Positions 32,503 to 43,159 of a stretch of DNA of 64,000 nucleotides are shown here, piece after piece. The number at the start of each line of letters is the position of its first letter. Position 1 is the first letter of the stretch. Source of the stretch: Belnapia moabensis DSM 16746 (GTDB lineage Bacteria; Pseudomonadota; Alphaproteobacteria; Acetobacterales; Acetobacteraceae); contig NZ_JQKB01000021.1 in the NCBI RefSeq assembly GCF_000745835.1, positions 1-64,000 on the forward strand, given 5' to 3'. A program made the translations under genes and the position numbers. The notes beneath the pieces were generated by a model, which saw only the letters and a program-made list of their open reading frames with translations, had not been told where the DNA came from and did not search any database.

Positions 32503-33615
32503 CTACTCAATAAAAATCCGCGGCCCAATCGGCGCTTCTGCGACGTTCAGCTTGGTCCAGAGCCGGGTGGCCATCCGGCGATAGGCCTGCGCCTCCTCCG
32601 TCTCCGGCCTTGCGGCGACGATCGGGGTGCCGGCATCGGCCAACGTGCGGATCTCGAGCTTGAGTGGCAGCTCGCCGAGGAATTCGACGCCCATCCGCTC
32701 CGCCTCGGCCCGCGCGCCGCCATGGCCGAAGAGCTCGTCCCGATGCCCGCAATTCGGGCAGCAGTAGTAGGACATGTTCTCGATTACCCCGAGCACGGGG
32801 ACATGGACCTTCTCGAACATCTTCACCCCGCGCCGCGCGTCGATCAGCGCCACGTCCTGCGGCGTCGAGACGATGACGGCGCCGGCCAGCGGCACCCGCT
32901 GCGACATGGTGAGCTGCGCGTCGCCGGTGCCGGGCGGCATGTCCACCACCATGATGTCGAGCGCGCCCCACTCCACCTGGCCCATGAGCTGCTCGAGTGC
33001 GCCCATCACCATCGGGCCACGCCAGATCATCGCCGTCTCTTCCTCGACGAGGAAGCCGATGGACATGGCCTTCAGCCCCCAACGGCTGATCGGGATGATC
33101 CGCTGGCCCTCGGTGCGCGGCCGCTCGCGGGTGCCGAGCATCTGGGGAAGGGAGGGGCCGAAGATGTCGGCGTCGAGCAGCCCGACCTTCAGCCCCTCGG
33201 CGGCCAGTGCGACGGCGAGGTTCACCGCCGTCGTGGACTTGCCGACCCCGCCCTTGCCGGAGGCGACGGCGACGATCTTCCGCACCTCGGGCAACAGCAT
33301 CGGGCCCTGGCCGGCGGGGCCCTTGGGGCTAGGGCGCGGCGGCGCGGCGGGGGCCGCCGGCGCCGGGCGATGCGCGGTCAGCACCGCTGTCGCGCTCAGC
33401 ACACCGGGGATGGCGGCCGCGGCCTGCTCAGCGGCGAGGCGCAGCGGCTCCATCTGCGGCGCCCGCTCGCGCGGTACGGCGAGGGCGAACTGCACGAGCC
33501 CGTCGCGTGCCGCCAGCCCCTGCACCATGCCGGAGGAAACGATGTCCTGCCCCGTCGCCGGATCGCGCACCGCGCGCAGCGCATTCCGCACCGTATCGAC
33601 CAGTTGTTCGGACAT
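32503..33615 (-). CDS. apbC: Mrp/NBP35-family iron-sulfur carrier ATPase
   Basis: 370 residues from ATG 33615 (MSEQLVDTVRNALRAVRDPA). An N-terminal MIP18/DUF59-like domain (to about 85) is followed by a Pro/Ala linker and the deviant Walker A ASGKGGVGKSTTAVNLA. DADIFGPSLPQMLG, MPPGTGDAQLTMSQ and the CxxC Fe-S site YYCCPNCGHRDELFG follow. It assembles or transfers [4Fe-4S] clusters to apoproteins, of which the nearby class I fumarase is a plausible client. It is divergent from hflK across a 295-base region with a large palindrome. Confidence 0.93.
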   Translation of the reverse strand: MSEQLVDTVRNALRAVRDPATGQDIVSSGMVQGLAARDGLVQFALAVPRERAPQMEPLRLAAEQAAAAIPGVLSATAVLTAHRPAPAAPAAPPRPSPKGPAGQGPMLLPEVRKIVAVASGKGGVGKSTTAVNLAVALAAEGLKVGLLDADIFGPSLPQMLGTRERPRTEGQRIIPISRWGLKAMSIGFLVEEETAMIWRGPMVMGALEQLMGQVEWGALDIMVVDMPPGTGDAQLTMSQRVPLAGAVIVSTPQDVALIDARRGVKMFEKVHVPVLGVIENMSYYCCPNCGHRDELFGHGGARAEAERMGVEFLGELPLKLEIRTLADAGTPIVAARPETEEAQAYRRMATRLWTKLNVAEAPIGPRIFIE

Positions 33616-33666
33616 CGCTTGAAAACCCCTCGTTTCCGGCCAATATCGCGCCCGCCTGGAACGCGT

Positions 33667-33714
33667 GGCCAGGACGGTTGGCATGTCCGGATCGACATGC
33701 CAACCGTCCTGGCC
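33667..33714. repeat. Perfect palindrome with a 21-bp stem and 6-base loop
   Basis: Bases 33667-33687 (GGCCAGGACGGTTGGCATGT plus C) are repeated exactly in inverse at 33694-33714 around CGGATC. It lies between the divergent starts of apbC (33615) and hflK (33911), where a terminator has no obvious use. There is no T-run. It may be an operator, a small RNA, or a dispersed palindromic repeat. Confidence 0.6.
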
Positions 33715-33910
33715 TGTTCCTCGCAGAACGGACTCACGCTGCGGGCATCTGCCCCTTCGCGACCTGTTCTGGCGTGCAGGCACCCGTCGCCCGGCCGGGC
33801 GTGTCATATTGGCCGGGTGCCGTCGCGCATCCAGCCCCAAACGCGCCGCAGAGCGTGTCCAGGGTCCTGCCGGCGGCCAGAACATCAAACGGTGGAGGCC
33901 GGACCAAACG

Positions 33911-35104
33911 ATGGCGCTGAACAGTGGCGGACCCAGCCCTTGGGGAAATCCCCGACCGGGCGGGCCGTGGGGGACACCTCCACCCGGGCCTCCGGGGGGC
34001 GGCCGCGGTCCGGGCGGGCCGGGACCTGACCTCGACGACCTGATCCGCCGCGCGCAGGACTGGGTACGGGGCTTTCTTCGCACGCCGCGTGGCGGCGGCA
34101 GCGGGCGCGCCGCTGCGCTGCTGGCGCTTCTCGTCCTCGGCGTCTGGGCGGCGAGCGGCATCTACCGCGTCCAGCCCGATGAGGAGGGCGTAGTGCTGCG
34201 CTTCGGCGCCTATCACCGCAATGCCCCGCCCGGCCTGAACTACCACATCCCCTGGCCGGTCGAGACGGCGCTGACCCCGCGCGTCACGACCGAGAACCTG
34301 GTCTTCATCGGCTTCCGCTCGGCCGATGCCAGCGCCCCCCGGGCCGGCGCCGGCCGCGACGTGCGGGAGGAGTCGCTGATGTTGACCGGCGACGAGAACA
34401 TCATCGACATCGATTTCGTAGTGCGCTGGCGCGTTCGCGACGCCTCCGAGTTCCTGTTCAACACCCGGAACCCGGAAAACACCATCAAATCGGCCGCCGA
34501 GAGCATGATGCGCGAGGTGATCGGCCGCACGCCGATCCAGCCGGCGCTGACCGAGGCGCGCGCCCAGATCGAGACCCAGGTGGCCCAGGGCACCCAGGCG
34601 ATCCTCGACCAGTACAAGGCAGGCGTCGTCGTCACCCAGGTGCAGCTGCAGAAGGTGGACCCGCCCGCCGAGGTGATTGAGGCCTTCCGCGACGTGCAGC
34701 GCGCCGCGGCTGACAAGGAGCGCTCCCGCAACGAGGCCGAGGCCTACCGCAACGACATCATCCCCCGCGCCCGCGGCGAGGCGGAGCGGATGATCCAGGA
34801 GGCCCAGGGCTATCGCGACAGCCAGGAGGCCCGCGCCAGGGGCGAGGCGACGCGCTTCGTCAGCGTGCTCGGCGCCTATCGCCAGGCCCAGGACATCACG
34901 ATGCGCCGACTCTATCTCGAAACCATGGAGGACATCCTGCGGCGCAACCCGAAGGTCATCGTGGATGACCGGCTGCAGGGGCTGGTGCCTTTCCTGAACC
35001 TGACGGACCCGCCGGCCCGTGGCGGCAACCGCCCAGCTCCCTCCTCGGTGCCGACGCTGCCCAGCATGCCGCGTGGCGCGCAGACGCAGGGAGGCACCCG
35101 ATGA
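33911..35104 (+). CDS. hflK: FtsH protease modulator HflK
   Basis: 397 residues. The N-terminus is Gly/Pro-rich (MALNSGGPSPWGNPRPGGPW), then one membrane helix (AALLALLVLGVWAASGIY, about 75-93), the SPFH/band-7 domain (VQPDEEGVVLRFGAYHRNAP, MLTGDENIIDIDFVVRWRV) and a long charged coiled coil (QRAAADKERSRNEAEAYRND). HflK and HflC form a periplasmic-facing cage around the membrane protease FtsH. The ATG at 33911 is the first before the conserved low-complexity start. The gene overlaps hflC by four bases. Confidence 0.94.
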   Translation: MALNSGGPSPWGNPRPGGPWGTPPPGPPGGGRGPGGPGPDLDDLIRRAQDWVRGFLRTPRGGGSGRAAALLALLVLGVWAASGIYRVQPDEEGVVLRFGAYHRNAPPGLNYHIPWPVETALTPRVTTENLVFIGFRSADASAPRAGAGRDVREESLMLTGDENIIDIDFVVRWRVRDASEFLFNTRNPENTIKSAAESMMREVIGRTPIQPALTEARAQIETQVAQGTQAILDQYKAGVVVTQVQLQKVDPPAEVIEAFRDVQRAAADKERSRNEAEAYRNDIIPRARGEAERMIQEAQGYRDSQEARARGEATRFVSVLGAYRQAQDITMRRLYLETMEDILRRNPKVIVDDRLQGLVPFLNLTDPPARGGNRPAPSSVPTLPSMPRGAQTQGGTR

Positions 35105-35985
35105 ACCGCCTTTCCATTGCCGGTTTGGTTCTGCTTTTTGCGCTGTTCGCCGTCCTCTCCTCGCTCTTCACCGTGCACCAGACGCAGCAGGTGCTGATCA
35201 CCCAGTTCGGCGAGCCGCGCCGGGTGGTGCGGGAGCCGGGGCTGAACATGAAGGTACCCTTCATCCAGACCGTGATCGCCTTCGACCGCCGCCTGCTCGA
35301 CTTCGACGCGCAGGGGCAGGAGGTGATCCTCGGCGACCAGCGGCGGATCGTGGTGGATACCTTCACCCGCTACCGCATCACCGACCCGCTGCGCTTCTAC
35401 CAGACGGTGGGCGCGACCGAGAACGGCATCCGCCTGCGGCTCGGGCCGATCGTTTCCTCGACGCTGCGGAACACCCTCGGCAGCGAGACGCTGCTGGCGG
35501 TGCTCTCGGCCGATCGTGCCCGGATCATGGGCGAGATCCGCCAGCGGGTGAACACCGAGGCGCAGAGCTTTGGCATCGAGGTGACAGACGTCCGCATCCG
35601 CCGCGCCGACCTGCCGGAGGAGAACACCCAGGCCATCCTCTCCCGCATGCAGTCGGAGCGCGAGCGCGTCGCCCGCGAGCAGCGGGCGGAAGGTGCCGAG
35701 CAGGCCCAGCGCATCCGCGCCGCGGCCGAGCGCGACCGGACGGTGCTGATCGCCGAGGCTCAGTCGCAGGCCGAGATCCTGCGCGGCCAGGGCGAGCAGA
35801 CAGCCATCCGCATCTTCGCCGAGGCCTTCCAGCAGGACCCGGAGTTCTTCCAGTTCTGGCGGACCATGCAGGCGATGCGGGAGGCCTTCTCCGATGGCGA
35901 CACGCGGATGCTGCTGAGCCCGGAGAGCGACTTCTTCAAGTATTTCCGCAGCATCCCGGCGCCCGGTCAGACCCGGACGCCATGA
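35101..35985 (+). CDS. hflC: FtsH protease modulator HflC
   Basis: 294 residues. The N-terminal anchor LSIAGLVLLFALFAVLSSLF is followed by the SPFH domain (VHQTQQVLITQFGEPRRVVR, PGLNMKVPFIQTVIAFDRRL, RRIVVDTFTRYRITDPLRFY). A coiled coil RAEGAEQAQRIRAAAERDRT and the C-terminal EFFQFWRTMQAMREAF block complete it. It pairs with HflK, to which it is coupled by ATGA, and degP follows 139 bases later. A GC-rich terminator hairpin at 35992-36018 separates it from degP. Confidence 0.94.
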   Translation: MNRLSIAGLVLLFALFAVLSSLFTVHQTQQVLITQFGEPRRVVREPGLNMKVPFIQTVIAFDRRLLDFDAQGQEVILGDQRRIVVDTFTRYRITDPLRFYQTVGATENGIRLRLGPIVSSTLRNTLGSETLLAVLSADRARIMGEIRQRVNTEAQSFGIEVTDVRIRRADLPEENTQAILSRMQSERERVAREQRAEGAEQAQRIRAAAERDRTVLIAEAQSQAEILRGQGEQTAIRIFAEAFQQDPEFFQFWRTMQAMREAFSDGDTRMLLSPESDFFKYFRSIPAPGQTRTP

Positions 35986-35991
35986 CGGGCG

Positions 35992-36018
35992 GGGGGCGCG
36001 GTGCCGGACCGCGCCCCC
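35992..36018 (+). terminator. Rho-independent-like hairpin after hflC
   Basis: GGGGGCGCGGT pairs with ACCGCGCCCCC around a 5-base loop. The stem is very stable, but only a short, interrupted T-run (gttcccggctggcccttt) follows. Confidence 0.5.
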
Positions 36019-36123
36019 GTTCCCGGCTGGCCCTTTAGCGCTCCGTCACCATCTCGCCTAACCTCAGCCCTTCCGGTCGGTGCCGCGTTGAGCCGGCATC
36101 CCTTCGCAATCGAGGTGTCCCCG

Positions 36124-37707
36124 ATGCGCCTAGCCCATCCCGTCCTCGCCCTGATGATCGCCGGCCTGCCCGCGCTGGCCCAGGGCCAGCCCGCGCCGAC
36201 CGCGCCCGCACAGGTGGCGCCGCTGCCCGCCCCCCCCGCCGCGGCACCGCCCACCAATGCGCCGCCGGCGATGCCCATGCGGGACGTGCCGCCCTCCTTC
36301 GCGCCGCTGGCACGCCAGCTTCTGCCGGCGGTGGTGAACATCTCGACGACCCAGAATTCCCAGGCCCGGGCCAACCGGCCGGATGCGCCGGACATGCCGC
36401 AGGCCCCGCCCGGCAGCCCCTTCGAGGAATTCTTCCGGGACTTCTTCAACCGCAACCGGCCGGGGCAGCCCGGCCAGCCGGGGCAGGGGCCGGAGCAGCA
36501 GCGGCCGCGCCGGGCGCAGTCGCTCGGCTCCGGCTTCATCATCGACACCAGCGGCATCGTGGTGACCAACAACCACGTCATCGACGGCGCCGACGAGATC
36601 AACGTCATCCTCCAGGACAACACGTCGATCCGGGCGGAGCTTCTGGGCACCGACCCGCGGACCGACCTCGCCGTGCTGCGGATCAAGACCGACAAGCCGC
36701 TGCATGCCGTGCAGTTCGGCGACAGCGACTCGGCGCAGGTCGGCGACTGGGTGCTGGCGATCGGCAACCCCTTCGGCCTCGGCGGCACGGTCACGGCCGG
36801 CATCGTCTCGGCCCGCGGGCGGGACATCCGCCAGGGCATGTATGACGACTTCATTCAAACCGATGCCGCCATCAACCGCGGCAATTCCGGCGGGCCGCTG
36901 TTCAACCTGGACGGCCAGGTCGTCGGAATCAACACCGCGATCTACTCGCCTTCCGGCGGATCGATCGGCATCGGCTTCTCCATCCCCTCCAACCTGGCGC
37001 GCAACATCACCGCTCAGCTCCGCGAGACGGGCAAGGTGCGGCGCGGCTGGCTCGGCGTGAACATCCAGCAGGTGACGGACGAGATCGCCGAGAGCCTCGG
37101 CCTTCAGGGCGGCGGCCGCGGCGCGCTGGTGGCCCGTGCCCAGGAGGACGGTCCGGCGGCCAAGGCCGGCATCCGCAACGGGGACGTGGTCCTGCGCTTC
37201 AACGGCCAGGACGTGCGGGAGATGCGCACCCTGCCGCGCATCGTGGCGGAGACGCCGGTCGGCCGGCCGGTGCCGGTGGTGGTCTGGCGCGACGGGCGCG
37301 AGCAAACCGTCAACGTCACTGTCGGCGAGCTGCCGGCCGAGCCGCAGCAAGCCGCGGCGACGCCTGCTCCGCAGGCGAACCGGCCGACGGAGCTGTCTGG
37401 CCTCGGCCTCCGCGTCGCGCCGATCTCGCCGGAGACGCGGGAGCGGTTCAGCCTAAAGCCGGACCAGCGCGGCGTGGTCGTCATGGAGGTGGCACCCGAC
37501 AGCCCCGCCGCCGAGCGGGAGTTGCGCCCTGGCGACGTCATCGTCGAGGTGCAGCAGGAGCGGGTGACGACTCCGCAGGAGGTCCAGGCGAAGCTGGAGC
37601 AGCTCCGCCGGCAGAACCGCCCGAGCGCGCTGCTGCTGATCGAGACGGCGCAGGGCCAGCGCTTCGTCCCGCTGCGGCTGCGCGGCGAGCGGGGCAGCCC
37701 GGGCTGA
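36124..37707 (+). CDS. degP: Do-family periplasmic serine protease/chaperone (HtrA)
   Basis: 527 residues from ATG 36124. Signal peptide MRLAHPVLALMIAGLPALAQ, a Pro/Ala-rich segment, then the trypsin-like domain. The triad is His in VVTNNHVIDGADE, Asp in DPRTDLAVLRIK and Ser in NRGNSGGPLFNLDG. The activation loop LGSGFIIDTSG and SIGIGFSIPS are also present. PDZ1 (about 300-395, RRGWLGVNIQQVTDEIAESL) and PDZ2 (about 425-515, GVVVMEVAPDSPAAERELRP) follow. It degrades or holds misfolded envelope proteins. The location behind hflKC places two membrane quality-control systems together. Start RBS is weak. Confidence 0.93.
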   Translation: MRLAHPVLALMIAGLPALAQGQPAPTAPAQVAPLPAPPAAAPPTNAPPAMPMRDVPPSFAPLARQLLPAVVNISTTQNSQARANRPDAPDMPQAPPGSPFEEFFRDFFNRNRPGQPGQPGQGPEQQRPRRAQSLGSGFIIDTSGIVVTNNHVIDGADEINVILQDNTSIRAELLGTDPRTDLAVLRIKTDKPLHAVQFGDSDSAQVGDWVLAIGNPFGLGGTVTAGIVSARGRDIRQGMYDDFIQTDAAINRGNSGGPLFNLDGQVVGINTAIYSPSGGSIGIGFSIPSNLARNITAQLRETGKVRRGWLGVNIQQVTDEIAESLGLQGGGRGALVARAQEDGPAAKAGIRNGDVVLRFNGQDVREMRTLPRIVAETPVGRPVPVVVWRDGREQTVNVTVGELPAEPQQAAATPAPQANRPTELSGLGLRVAPISPETRERFSLKPDQRGVVVMEVAPDSPAAERELRPGDVIVEVQQERVTTPQEVQAKLEQLRRQNRPSALLLIETAQGQRFVPLRLRGERGSPG

Positions 37708-37717
37708 CAGGTCAAGG

Positions 37718-37745
37718 CGTCGCGGGCTGGCCTCAGCCCGCGACG
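37718..37745. terminator. Bidirectional hairpin between degP and serB
   Basis: CGTCGCGGGCTG pairs with CAGCCCGCGACG around a 4-base loop. It overlaps the last codons and stop of serB, whose stop complement is 37733-37735, and lies 10 bases after the degP stop. Confidence 0.5.
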
Positions 37746-38626
37746 ATCTCGTCCGCCCGGTAGCCCTGCGCGAAGAGCAGGGCCCGGAGATCGGCATGAT
37801 CGACCCGCGCCCGCGCCGCGGCCGCGACCACTGGCTTGGCCCGGAAGGCGATGCCGAGGCCGGCGGCCTGCAACATGGCGAGGTCGTTGGCGCCATCGCC
37901 CACGGTCAGCGTATCGGAGAGCGGCAGGCCGTGCTCGGCCGAGAGGCGCTTCAGTGTCGCCAGCTTGGCGTCGCGATCGAGGATCGGCTCCTCCACCTGC
38001 CCGGTCAGCTTGCCATCCGCCACGCCCAGGGTGTTGGAGTAGTGGGCATGGAAGCCGAGCCTCTCCGCCACCCGCCCCGTGAAGAAGGTGAAGCCGCCGG
38101 AGACGATGGCGCAATGCGCGCCATGGGCCCGCATGGTGGCGACCAGTGCCCAGGCGCCCGGGGTGATCTCGGTGGCCTTCCAGGTTTCTTCGAGCGCCGC
38201 TGCATCGAGGCCGGCGAGCAGGCCAACGCGCTCCGCCAGCGCCTCCCGGAAATCCAGCTCGCCATTCATCGAGCGGCGGGTGATGGCGGCGATCCGGTCT
38301 TTCAGCCCGGCATAGGCCGCCAACTCGTCCAGCGTCTCGCTGGTGACGATGGTGCTGTCCATATCGGCCAGCAGCAGGCGCTTGCGGCGGCCCTCGGCGG
38401 GGAGCGCGATGGCATCGACCGGCGCCTCCTCCAGCACGGCGCGGGCGGTGACGGTCGCCTGCTCCGGCGAGAGGCCGGCGAAGGGGATGTCGGCAGCCTC
38501 CTCCGGAGCGAGCCAGTCCGGCGTGCCGGCATCGGCCCCGAGATCGGCCAGCGCGGCGCGGAGCCGGGCGAGGGTGGTGGTGGCAAGGCCGCCGGCGAGG
38601 GCCACCAGGGTCAGGACATGGGACAT
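37733..38626 (-). CDS. serB: Phosphoserine phosphatase
   Basis: 297 residues. The N-terminal regulatory part (1-85) precedes the HAD phosphatase core: nucleophile motif LLLADMDSTIVTSETLDEL (first Asp at about 88), motif II in AIVSGGFTFFTGRVAERLGF, Lys in KLATLKRL and motif III GDGANDLAMLQAAGLGIAF. It performs the last step of serine synthesis, supplying the cysK pathway downstream in the window. It is divergent from miaA with 29 bases between starts, so their promoters overlap. Confidence 0.93.
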   Translation of the reverse strand: MSHVLTLVALAGGLATTTLARLRAALADLGADAGTPDWLAPEEAADIPFAGLSPEQATVTARAVLEEAPVDAIALPAEGRRKRLLLADMDSTIVTSETLDELAAYAGLKDRIAAITRRSMNGELDFREALAERVGLLAGLDAAALEETWKATEITPGAWALVATMRAHGAHCAIVSGGFTFFTGRVAERLGFHAHYSNTLGVADGKLTGQVEEPILDRDAKLATLKRLSAEHGLPLSDTLTVGDGANDLAMLQAAGLGIAFRAKPVVAAAARARVDHADLRALLFAQGYRADEIVAG

Positions 38627-38655
38627 GCGGGCGGGGATATGCCGGGGCGGGCGGC

Positions 38656-39600
38656 ATGACGCAACGGCGGCTTGCGTTGCTGCTCGCCGGGCCGACGGCG
38701 AGCGGGAAGTCGGCCCTGGCCCTGGCGCTCGCCCGACGCTTCGGCGGCACCGTCATCAATGCCGATTCCATGCAGCTCTACCGTGAGCTCCGCGTGCTGA
38801 CCGCGCGGCCGACGCCGGAGGAGGAGGCGCTGGCCCCCCATCGCCTCTACGGCATCCGCCCAGCGGCCGAGGCGGCGAGCGTCGCCTGGTGGCGCGAGGC
38901 GGCGCTGGCCGAGATGGAGCGGGCGGAGTTGCCCATCCTCTGCGGCGGGACCGGCCTCTACTTCCTCTCGCTGACCGATGGCCTTTCCGCCATCCCTCCC
39001 GTGCCGGCCGAGGCGCGGACGGAGGCGCGGGCGCTGCTGGCCACGCTCGGTGCGCCGGGCCTGCATGCGCGGCTGGATGCGGAGACGGCCACCCAGCTCC
39101 GCCCGGGCGACAGCCAGCGCGTCACCCGGGCCTATGAGGTGCTCATCGGCACCGGGCGCGGTCTTGCCGTCTGGCAGAGGGAAGCGCCGCAGACCGGCCC
39201 AGCACCCTGGCGCTTTGCCGCCATCCGCCTCGACCCGCCGCGGGACGTGCTGCGCGAGGCTATCGCCGCCAGGTTCGATGCAATGCTGGCAGGCGGCGCG
39301 ATGGAGGAGGTGCAGGCCCTACTCGCCCAGAAGCTCGATGCCGCCCTGCCGGCGATGCGCGCCCATGGCGTGCCGGAATTGGCCGCCGTGCTGCGTGGCG
39401 AGATGGCGCCGGAGGCGGCGCGGCAGCGGGCGATCCTCAATACCGGCCAGTACACCAAGCGGCAGGCGACCTGGTTCCGCCACCATGAGTTGGCCGCCCC
39501 GAGCGAGACGCATATCATCCATGCGCGTATGACGGGCCGCGCGCAATTTCAGGAAAGCGAATTGGCAGAAATCTTCGCATTTGTTGAGAAGCGACGTTGA
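38656..39600 (+). CDS. miaA: tRNA dimethylallyltransferase
   Basis: 314 residues. P-loop LLAGPTASGKSALALALA, then the hallmark INADSMQLYRELRVLTARP (dimethylallyl-diphosphate and tRNA site), LPILCGGTGLYFLSL, PGDSQRVTRAYEVLIGTGRG and TGQYTKRQATWFRHH. It adds the isopentenyl group to A37 of tRNAs reading UNN codons. The gene precedes ilvB by 86 bases, a common alphaproteobacterial arrangement (serB, miaA, ilvBNC). Confidence 0.94.
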   Translation: MTQRRLALLLAGPTASGKSALALALARRFGGTVINADSMQLYRELRVLTARPTPEEEALAPHRLYGIRPAAEAASVAWWREAALAEMERAELPILCGGTGLYFLSLTDGLSAIPPVPAEARTEARALLATLGAPGLHARLDAETATQLRPGDSQRVTRAYEVLIGTGRGLAVWQREAPQTGPAPWRFAAIRLDPPRDVLREAIAARFDAMLAGGAMEEVQALLAQKLDAALPAMRAHGVPELAAVLRGEMAPEAARQRAILNTGQYTKRQATWFRHHELAAPSETHIIHARMTGRAQFQESELAEIFAFVEKRR

Positions 39601-39685
39601 CCTACCCGGAGGAGGGGTCTAAGCCTCCCGCTCCGCCACGACCGGGGTCAACCCGGTGGGGCGATGTGTTTTCGAGGAGCCCGCC

Positions 39686-41476
39686 ATGTCCGCCACCCTG
39701 CAGACCGCCGAGACCCGCACCATGACCGGTGCGGAGATCGTCCTTCAGGCGCTGAAGGACAATGGCGTCGAGGTCATCTTCGGCTACCCCGGCGGCGCCG
39801 TATTGCCGCTTTACGATGCGCTGTTCCAGCAGAACGCCATCCGCCACATCCTGGTTCGGCACGAGCAGGCGGCGGTGCATGCCGCTGAGGGCTATGCCCG
39901 TTCCACCGGCAAGGTCGGCGTGGTGCTGGTGACGAGCGGCCCGGGCGCGACCAATGCCGTCACCGGCCTCGTCGATGCGCTGATGGACAGCATCCCGGTG
40001 ATCTGCCTGACCGGCCAGGTGCCGACGCATCTCATCGGCAACGACGCCTTCCAGGAGGCGGACACCACCGGCATTACCCGCCCGGCGACCAAGCACAACT
40101 ACCTGGTCAAGGACATCAAGAAGCTCGCCGGCACGGTCCACGAGGCCTTCTACGTGGCGAAGTCCGGCCGGCCCGGCCCGGTGGTGATCGACCTGCCGAA
40201 GGACATCCTGATCGGCAAGGGCCCCTACAGCGAGGCGCCGCAGGCTCCGCATCGCAGCTACCGCCCGCAGACCGAGCCGGACATGGCGAGCATCCAGGCC
40301 GCCGTGCGGCTGCTGAAGGGGGCGAAGCGGCCCATCGTCTATGCCGGCGGCGGCGTCATCAATGCCGGGCCGGAGGCCGCCCGCCTGCTCGGCGAGTTCG
40401 TGCATATGACGCGCATGCCCTGCACCAACACGCTGATGGGGCTCGGTGCCTTCCCCTCCGAGGACCCGCAATTCCTCGGCATGCTGGGGATGCACGGGAC
40501 CTACGAGGCGAACCTCGCCATGCATGGCTGCGACGTCATGCTGAATATCGGAGCCCGCTTCGACGACCGGGTGACGGGGCGGCTCAACGCCTTCTCGCCG
40601 AACTCGAAGAAGATCCACGCCGATATCGACCCGTCCTCCATCAACAAGAACGTCAAGGTCGACGTGGCGATCGTCGGCGATGCGGGGGCGGTGCTGAAGG
40701 CGCTGATCGAGTGCTGGCAGGCCGATGAGCAGCCGCAGGAAAAGGCCGCTATCACCGAGTGGTGGCGGGCCATCGATGGCTGGCGCGGCACGGGCTGCCT
40801 GCAGTACCGGCAGGAAGGCAGCATCATCAAGCCGCAGCATGCGGTGAAGCGCCTCTACGAGATCACCCGCGAGATGGGGCGCGAGACCTTCATCACCACC
40901 GAGGTCGGCCAGCACCAGATGTGGGCGGCGCAGTATTTCGGCTTCCAGAAGCCGAACCGCTGGATGACCTCGGGCGGGCTCGGCACCATGGGCTACGGCC
41001 TGCCGGCGGCGATGGGCGTGCAGATCGCCCACCCGGATGCGCTCGTCATCGACATCGCCGGCGAGGCCAGCATCCTGATGAACATCCAGGAGATGGGAAC
41101 GCTGGCGCAGTACCGCCTGCCGGTGAAGGTCTTCATCCTGAACAACGAGTACATGGGCATGGTGCGGCAGTGGCAGGAGCTGCTGCATGGCAGCCGCTAC
41201 TCGGAGAGCTATTCCGAGGCGCTGCCGGATTTCGTCCGCCTCGCCGAGGCCTTCCATGCCCGCGGCATGCGGGTGACGGAGGCGAGCCAGCTCGACGATG
41301 CAATCCGTGAGATGATCGCGCATCCCGGCCCAGTCATCGCCGACATCGCCGTCGCCAAGGACGAGAACTGCTTCCCGATGATCCCCTCGGGTGCGGCGCA
41401 TAACGAGATGATCCTGGCCCCCGGCCAGGAGGGTGGCGTCACCGGCGTGACGGATGAGGGCAAGGTCCTGGTCTGA
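39686..41476 (+). CDS. ilvB: Acetolactate synthase, large catalytic subunit
   Basis: 596 residues from ATG 39686 (MSATLQTAETRTMTGAEIVL), with GAGGAG upstream. The thiamine-diphosphate Glu lies in RHEQAAVHAAEGYARSTG. The FAD-binding middle and C-terminal ThDP/Mg site DIAGEASILMNIQEMGTLAQ are present; GEA in place of the textbook GDG is a frequent alphaproteobacterial variant. It condenses pyruvate to acetolactate or acetohydroxybutyrate for valine, leucine and isoleucine. The leader (39601-39685) has a small hairpin ACCGGG-GTCAA-CCCGGT at 39641-39657 but no leader peptide that would show attenuation. Confidence 0.95.
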   Translation: MSATLQTAETRTMTGAEIVLQALKDNGVEVIFGYPGGAVLPLYDALFQQNAIRHILVRHEQAAVHAAEGYARSTGKVGVVLVTSGPGATNAVTGLVDALMDSIPVICLTGQVPTHLIGNDAFQEADTTGITRPATKHNYLVKDIKKLAGTVHEAFYVAKSGRPGPVVIDLPKDILIGKGPYSEAPQAPHRSYRPQTEPDMASIQAAVRLLKGAKRPIVYAGGGVINAGPEAARLLGEFVHMTRMPCTNTLMGLGAFPSEDPQFLGMLGMHGTYEANLAMHGCDVMLNIGARFDDRVTGRLNAFSPNSKKIHADIDPSSINKNVKVDVAIVGDAGAVLKALIECWQADEQPQEKAAITEWWRAIDGWRGTGCLQYRQEGSIIKPQHAVKRLYEITREMGRETFITTEVGQHQMWAAQYFGFQKPNRWMTSGGLGTMGYGLPAAMGVQIAHPDALVIDIAGEASILMNIQEMGTLAQYRLPVKVFILNNEYMGMVRQWQELLHGSRYSESYSEALPDFVRLAEAFHARGMRVTEASQLDDAIREMIAHPGPVIADIAVAKDENCFPMIPSGAAHNEMILAPGQEGGVTGVTDEGKVLV

Positions 41477-41545
41477 CCGTCCGACCCTTGCCGATCCATT
41501 CCGGGGCGGCTACGCCCCGCGCGCTCTCCTGCCCTTGGCTGACCG

Positions 41546-43121
<1,576 letters not shown>

Positions 43122-43128
43122 GCCGGAG

Positions 43129-43152
43129 GGGCGGGGGAAGCTTCCCCCGCCC
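43129..43152. terminator. Perfect 24-bp palindromic terminator between convergent genes
   Basis: GGGCGGGGGAAG followed directly by its reverse complement CTTCCCCCGCCC, between ilvC and the cupin stop at 43160. Only a very small loop can form. It should act in both directions. Confidence 0.55.
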
Positions 43153-43159
43153 AGCCTGC

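Noticed and set aside
39602-41401. Long open frame opposite ilvB
   Set aside because: Antisense of ilvB with Asp/His/Arg-rich composition typical of shadow frames.
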